NCBI GenBank assembly: GCA_947452455.1
Contig: CANGBX010000007.1
Span: 62,001-126,000, forward strand
Source of the DNA: Beijerinckiaceae bacterium
Lineage (GTDB): Bacteria; Pseudomonadota; Alphaproteobacteria; Rhizobiales; Beijerinckiaceae
Length of the DNA stretch: 64,000 nt
Reading direction: 5' to 3'
The position numbers were made by a program, and so were the translations under genes. Below are positions 60,265 through 64,000 of this stretch, piece after piece. The notes below the pieces were generated by a model. The model worked only from the letters and a program-made list of their open reading frames with translations. It was not told the origin of the DNA and made no database searches. The stretch's first letter is position 1. The number at the start of each line of letters is the position of its first letter.

Positions 60265-60789
60265 TCAATGATTGTCGTGCGAGTGAACCTGCAAGGCCTC
60301 AAGAAAACGCGAGACCATATTATAGGCAGCGATGGTCGCGGTGAGTTCGACCATTTGTTCGGCATCGAAGAATTTGGCGACACCATTGTAAATGTCGTCG
60401 GGCACCTGAATCTTCTTCGTCATCGTGTCGCAATAGGCGAGCACGGCGCGCTGGACATCTGTGAAGCAGGTGGCGGGTTCCCAATCATGCAGAGCATCGA
60501 CCTGCGCCTGTGTCAGGCCTTCGCGCAAGGCGATGGGCGCATGTTGATCGGCCTCATAGCTTGCGCCATTGACGAAGGCGACGCGCATGATGACCATTTC
60601 GCGCATGTCGCCTTTGAGTTTGCACTTCTGGCGAATGGCCGTGAGATAAGTCAGCCAGCCTTCAGCCACAGGCGCGCTATTGAGCAGCATTTTATACAGA
60701 TGCAGGAGCGAGCCGCGTTCGCGGATGATACGCTCGGCAATGGCCTTACGCTCGGGCGTATCGGGCTGGGCATATGGAATGCGAGCCAT
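60265..60789 (-). CDS. Carboxymuconolactone decarboxylase family protein (AhpD-like)
   Basis: A 174-residue helical protein: LYKMLLNSAPVAEGWLTYLTAIRQKCKLKGDMREMVIMRVAFVNGASYEADQHAPIALREGLTQAQVDALHDW. The AhpD redox motif is usually E-x11-CxxCxxH; here the corresponding stretch is VNGASYEADQHAPIA, so both cysteines are missing while His remains. It is therefore more like gamma-carboxymuconolactone decarboxylase or a Cys-less relative. It lies nine bases after the monooxygenase stop on the minus strand. Confidence 0.8.
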   Translation of the reverse strand: MARIPYAQPDTPERKAIAERIIRERGSLLHLYKMLLNSAPVAEGWLTYLTAIRQKCKLKGDMREMVIMRVAFVNGASYEADQHAPIALREGLTQAQVDALHDWEPATCFTDVQRAVLAYCDTMTKKIQVPDDIYNGVAKFFDAEQMVELTATIAAYNMVSRFLEALQVHSHDNH

Positions 60790-60797
60790 GTGCTTTG

Positions 60798-61892
60798 TTA
60801 GCCTTTCATCTGCGCATTGATGCGCGGGAGAACCTGTTCGGCCATGAGGATCATGGATTGGCGACCAAGTTCATAATCCGTCCAATCCTTGCCTGCGTAA
60901 AGCAGCTTTCCGAAGGGGCCGGTCTCTTCCTGGAAGGCCAGAATCTTGTCGGCCACTTCATCCGCAGTGCCGTAAATAATGAGCTTGTCGCAGACAAAAT
61001 CCAGCGTCACTTCGGAATCTGGCTGGTCGCGGTGCGTCTTGAACAATTCGATGCGCCCGTTTTTGGCGAGCTTGGTGTAGAGCGATTTATAATAGAAGTG
61101 GTAGGGGCCATTGGGGTCTGTGGCATAGGCTTTTGCGGTCGCGCGATCCTTGGCCACGAAGACGCTTTTGGCTACGCGCCAATTGGCAGGATCGGCCACG
61201 CGGCCGCCGCGCTCGCAGCCCTCCACATATTTCGGCCAATGGCTTTTCACCCATTGCGGCATGAGAAAATTCGCCGAAATCGGATCCCAGCCGCGTACAG
61301 CTGCTTCCGTCACGCCTTTTGAAAAGGGCGCAACAGCTGTCACCACGATGGGCGGATGCGGTCGCTGCAGCGGCTTGGCAATAAAGCCCTGACCAATTTC
61401 TGGGAACAAAGTGCGCTCGGTCGAAATCTTCCAGTGCTTGCCTTCGAGATTGTAAGGCGGCTCACCTTCCCAGATCGCCAGCACAGCATTGATGGCTTCG
61501 AGAAACATTTCATTTCTGTTTTTGTCGAGATTGCCGAAGACTTCCGCGTCCGACAAAAGCCCGCCCGGCGAAATCCCAAACAGCAAGCGGCCATCAAGCA
61601 AATGGTCCAGCATGGCGATCTGCGAAGCCACGGCTGCGGGATGCGCATTGGGCATGTTCACCGTGCCGGTGCCAAGCTTGATGCGCTTGGTGGCCTCAGC
61701 GAGCGTCGCCATGAAGATCATACAAGAGGTGATGTTTTCGGCCTTGTCGGTGACATGTTCGCCGACATAGCCTTCGGTATAGCCGAGTTCATCAGCCAGA
61801 ATAAAAGCCTCGCGGTCTTCGCGCAGACATTGGCGCCAATCCTTGTTGATCGGATGGATTGGCATGGTGAAGAAACCGAGTTCCATATTCAA
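60798..61892 (-). CDS. Luciferase-like (LLM class) flavin-dependent monooxygenase
   Basis: A 364-residue bacterial-luciferase-fold protein: MNMELGFFTMPIHPINKDWRQ start, DELGYTEGYVGEHVTDKAENITSCMIFMATLAEATKRIKLGTGTVNMPNAHPAAVASQIAMLDHLLDGRLLFGISPGGLLSDAEVFG. The region IVVTAVAPFSKGVTEAAVRGWDPIS follows. It should oxygenate a small organic compound with reduced flavin from a separate reductase. It lies five bases after the Gfo/Idh/MocA gene and shares the operon with the AhpD-like and Bug genes. Confidence 0.86.
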   Translation of the reverse strand: MNMELGFFTMPIHPINKDWRQCLREDREAFILADELGYTEGYVGEHVTDKAENITSCMIFMATLAEATKRIKLGTGTVNMPNAHPAAVASQIAMLDHLLDGRLLFGISPGGLLSDAEVFGNLDKNRNEMFLEAINAVLAIWEGEPPYNLEGKHWKISTERTLFPEIGQGFIAKPLQRPHPPIVVTAVAPFSKGVTEAAVRGWDPISANFLMPQWVKSHWPKYVEGCERGGRVADPANWRVAKSVFVAKDRATAKAYATDPNGPYHFYYKSLYTKLAKNGRIELFKTHRDQPDSEVTLDFVCDKLIIYGTADEVADKILAFQEETGPFGKLLYAGKDWTDYELGRQSMILMAEQVLPRINAQMKG

Positions 61893-61897
61893 AACCT

Positions 61898-62887
61898 TCA
61901 GACTTTTTCAATGCGGCCCGAAAGGGCGGAGCGGGAGATGGCAGCAAAAGCGCGCACATTGGCGCGCATTTTTTCAATCGTCACGGGATAGGCAGCGCCA
62001 CCTTGTGCGGCACGCGCAAAGGCTTCGAGATTGTCACGCACAGCCATATGGGGTGCATCAAAGCGTGTTTGTGGCTCGGCATCGCGCATCACGCGTGTGA
62101 CATCCCAGCCTGTCGGATTTTCGGGATGGGTGCGGTCGCGCACTTCCATCCAGCCTTGCGAACCATAAACAGCAAAGCGTCCGGCAAAGGGTGTTGTGAG
62201 AATGGCGGTGATGGAGGCTGTCGCGCCGCTTTCAAACCCGAGTGTTACGGACAAAGTATCGCCATTGCCGAAATGGGTCGCGCGTGTTGCAAGACGCGCC
62301 CAAGTTTCAACAGGCTTGCCCAGAAGCGAGATCGACAGATCAACGAGATGAATGCCTGTCGCCGATAGCGGCCCGACAGGTGCATGCACAGGCGAGAGGC
62401 GCCAATTATCAGCGGGTAGTTTCAGGAATTTGTCCTGACTGAAATTGCCTTCAATGGCCAGCAACGTGCCGAATTCGCCGCGCTGTGCACGTTCGCGCAT
62501 CTCAACAATGGCAGGCTCAAATCGCCGCTCATGGCCAATGCCTAGAGTGACACCAGCTTTTGCGATGGCAGCAAAAGCGGTTTCTGCTTCATCGGGGTCT
62601 GTGCACAGCGGCTTTTCGCAAAAGACATGTTTGCCAGCAGCGGCCGCGGCAATGATTTGGGCCGCATGTTGCTTGTGCGGTGTGCAGAGAATGATAGCCT
62701 GAACATCCGCGGCTTCCAGTGCATCTTCGAAACGGGTGCTTGTGCGCAGGCCAAGTGTTTCAGCTGCAGCGCGCGCTTTGTCATTGGGGTCAATGCCCAG
62801 AACAGGGGTGATGACAGAGCTGCCTTGCATCACGCGGGCCAGCGTTTGCCCCCACCAGCCAAGCCCGACAATCGCGGCCTTCAACAT
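61898..62887 (-). CDS. Gfo/Idh/MocA family oxidoreductase
   Basis: A 329-residue NAD(P)-dependent oxidoreductase. ATG at 62887 has GGGAGGA upstream; a longer frame to 62908 is less likely. The N-terminal Rossmann fold reads KAAIVGLGWWGQTLARVMQGSS, followed by AIILCTPHKQHAAQIIAAAAAGKHVFCEKPLCTDPDEAETAF, with the conserved EKP motif. The C-terminal domain includes GPLSATGIHLVDLSISLLGKP, where His is the probable catalytic residue. It is the first gene of the minus-strand unit that ends with a Bug protein. Confidence 0.88.
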   Translation of the reverse strand: MLKAAIVGLGWWGQTLARVMQGSSVITPVLGIDPNDKARAAAETLGLRTSTRFEDALEAADVQAIILCTPHKQHAAQIIAAAAAGKHVFCEKPLCTDPDEAETAFAAIAKAGVTLGIGHERRFEPAIVEMRERAQRGEFGTLLAIEGNFSQDKFLKLPADNWRLSPVHAPVGPLSATGIHLVDLSISLLGKPVETWARLATRATHFGNGDTLSVTLGFESGATASITAILTTPFAGRFAVYGSQGWMEVRDRTHPENPTGWDVTRVMRDAEPQTRFDAPHMAVRDNLEAFARAAQGGAAYPVTIEKMRANVRAFAAISRSALSGRIEKV

Positions 62888-62922
62888 GCATTCCTCCCTG
62901 CAAGACAAGGGAGGAGCTCGCG

Positions 62923-63900
62923 TTAAGCGCGGCTTCGGCGTCCCGTGCCCGTCTTTCCATTATCCCACGGGGGCGGGGCAAATATGTCAACCAGAAAATT
63001 GACAAAGACCCGCAGCCTTGGCGGCATGCGCTTGGTCTGCCGGAAGACTACGGCAATGTCGTAAGCATGGGTTCGCGTCTGCGGCATGATCTCGATCAGC
63101 AAGCCTGAATCGAGCAGCGGTTGGGCGTAATAGCGACCGACTTGCACGATGCCCAAACCGCTTGTCGCCGCTGCAATCAACCCGTCGCCGCTGTTAAATG
63201 TCATATAGGCGGTCTCGGGAATATTGGTCTTGGCGACAGCATCATTCAGCTGCCATTTGCGGACCTGTCCGTTGCGGGGGCGGCGATAAGTGATGCATTG
63301 GTGATGTGCGAGATCTGCGGCGCTCAAAGGCATGCCTTTCGTCTCGATATAACGGGGTGAGGCCACCAGCACATAGTCCACCGATGCCAGTTTTCTGACT
63401 GTCAGGCTGGAGGAGGGAATGTCTCCGACCTGTATCGCCGCATCAATGTTTTCGCTCGCTAAACCAGAGATAAAATCATCCAGCACCACTTCAACGGAAA
63501 TGGCCGGATAGGCGGCAGTGAAGCGCGCAAGACGCGGAATGACCCACATGCGCCCCAGCGCCGAGGGCACGGCAAAGCGCAGCGAGCCCGATGGCGTTTT
63601 GCCACTGCGCGAGACGGCCAGTTCTGCCTGTTCGAGATCGGCCACAATGCGTTTGCAGCGCTCGTAGAAATCAAGCCCCTCCGGAGTGGGTGAGACGGAA
63701 CGTGTGGTGCGATTGAGGAGCCGCACCGAGAGCTTTTGCTCGAGCCGGATGATGGTGGCCGAGACCGCCGATGTCGTGACCCCCATGGCCCGCGCGGTGG
63801 CCGAGAAAGAGCGCGTCTCGACCACGTTGAGAAACATCAAAAGCCCGTGCAGGCGATCCATAGGCGCGACCCGATTATCAACTTCAACATTGAAACTCAT
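62923..63900 (-). CDS. LysR family transcriptional regulator
   Basis: A 325-residue LysR protein. The helix-turn-helix is MDRLHGLLMFLNVVETRSFSATARAMGVTTSAVSATIIRLEQKLSVRLLNRTTRSVSPTPEGLDFYERC; a start at the ATG encoding MDRLHG (63861) is also possible and would be closer to the family norm. The effector domain has GSLRFAVPSALGRMWVIPRLARFTAAYPAISVEVVLDD, the usual LysR periplasmic-binding-like fold of the CrgA/DsdC-like group. It lies 35 bases before the oxidoreductase start on the same strand, so it may be co-transcribed with or regulate that operon. Confidence 0.86.
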   Translation of the reverse strand: MSFNVEVDNRVAPMDRLHGLLMFLNVVETRSFSATARAMGVTTSAVSATIIRLEQKLSVRLLNRTTRSVSPTPEGLDFYERCKRIVADLEQAELAVSRSGKTPSGSLRFAVPSALGRMWVIPRLARFTAAYPAISVEVVLDDFISGLASENIDAAIQVGDIPSSSLTVRKLASVDYVLVASPRYIETKGMPLSAADLAHHQCITYRRPRNGQVRKWQLNDAVAKTNIPETAYMTFNSGDGLIAAATSGLGIVQVGRYYAQPLLDSGLLIEIMPQTRTHAYDIAVVFRQTKRMPPRLRVFVNFLVDIFAPPPWDNGKTGTGRRSRA

Positions 63901-64000
63901 TTGAGCACAGGGTCGGGGACAAATCCACTCCCTTGGGTCTAGGCTTGGGTCACAAGAAGAAGCCGAAAGGCGGGCCGGACGATTCTCCGGCCATAGGGAG

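Overview
The window reads as chromosomal DNA of an alphaproteobacterium, probably a Hyphomicrobiales-type soil or plant-associated heterotroph. This is inferred from moderately high GC, dense short-spaced operons, an unusually large set of Bug/TctC and TRAP solute-binding proteins, a pstSCAB-phoU-phoB locus with alphaproteobacterial-type Pho boxes, and a PlcP-like phosphoesterase beside a GT4 glycosyltransferase. I see no rRNA, tRNA, CRISPR array, prophage or intact insertion sequence.

Layout. 0-5 kb: a DUF2798 gene cut by the left edge, then a guanidine-I (ykkC) riboswitch leading an operon for a NitT/TauT-type ABC transporter, a GdmH-type guanidine hydrolase (a nickel enzyme) and a small orphan protein with a strongly His-rich N-terminus. 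5-9 kb: an orphan 392-residue protein, a gap of about 630 bases, a dihydroxyphthalate-decarboxylase-like protein and a Bug protein. 9-14 kb (minus strand): TRAP transporter, D-2-hydroxyacid dehydrogenase and resorcylate-decarboxylase-like amidohydrolase. 14-21 kb: an IclR regulator facing a catabolic operon (cyclase, cupin, SDR, 3-hydroxyacyl-CoA dehydrogenase-like enzyme, BKACE, amidohydrolase, creatinase-like M24 protein). 21-26 kb: a second D-2-hydroxyacid dehydrogenase, another Bug protein, a secreted ParB-like protein, a cupin and a small secreted protein. 26-34 kb: a complete TctCBA transporter, two MmgE/PrpD proteins, an atypical SDR and a TauE/SafE permease. 34-39.5 kb: dihaem cytochrome c, GlcG-like protein, Bug protein, amidohydrolase, cupin and flavin monooxygenase. 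39.5-49.7 kb: a phosphate-starvation island (pstSCAB, phoU, phoB, a receiver-less winged-helix protein, PlcP-like phosphoesterase, glycosyltransferase, H1-like protein, SRPBCC protein, phytase-like esterase) with Pho-box-like direct repeats at three places. 50-54 kb: a second TRAP transporter of the mannitol/chloroaromatic type. 54-60 kb: two Bug-PrpF pairs separated by an isochorismatase-like protein, then a further Bug protein. 60-64 kb: AhpD-like protein, luciferase-like monooxygenase, Gfo/Idh/MocA oxidoreductase and a LysR regulator.

How the genes work together. The most coherent and least explained unit is the guanidine operon. The riboswitch senses guanidine, the ABC system probably imports it, GdmH hydrolyses it to urea and ammonia, and the His-rich protein is in the right place to handle nickel, since no HypA/HypB-type helper is visible. 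The rest of the window is mostly uptake and breakdown of small carboxylates and aromatic or amide compounds. Binding proteins far outnumber membrane subunits (seven Bug proteins, one TctAB pair), so most Bug proteins must use permeases elsewhere or serve another role. The phosphate island suggests coordinated phosphate uptake, replacement of phospholipids by glycolipids and release of phosphate from organic esters.

All assignments come from reading the translated sequence and recalled family motifs. No database search was possible.
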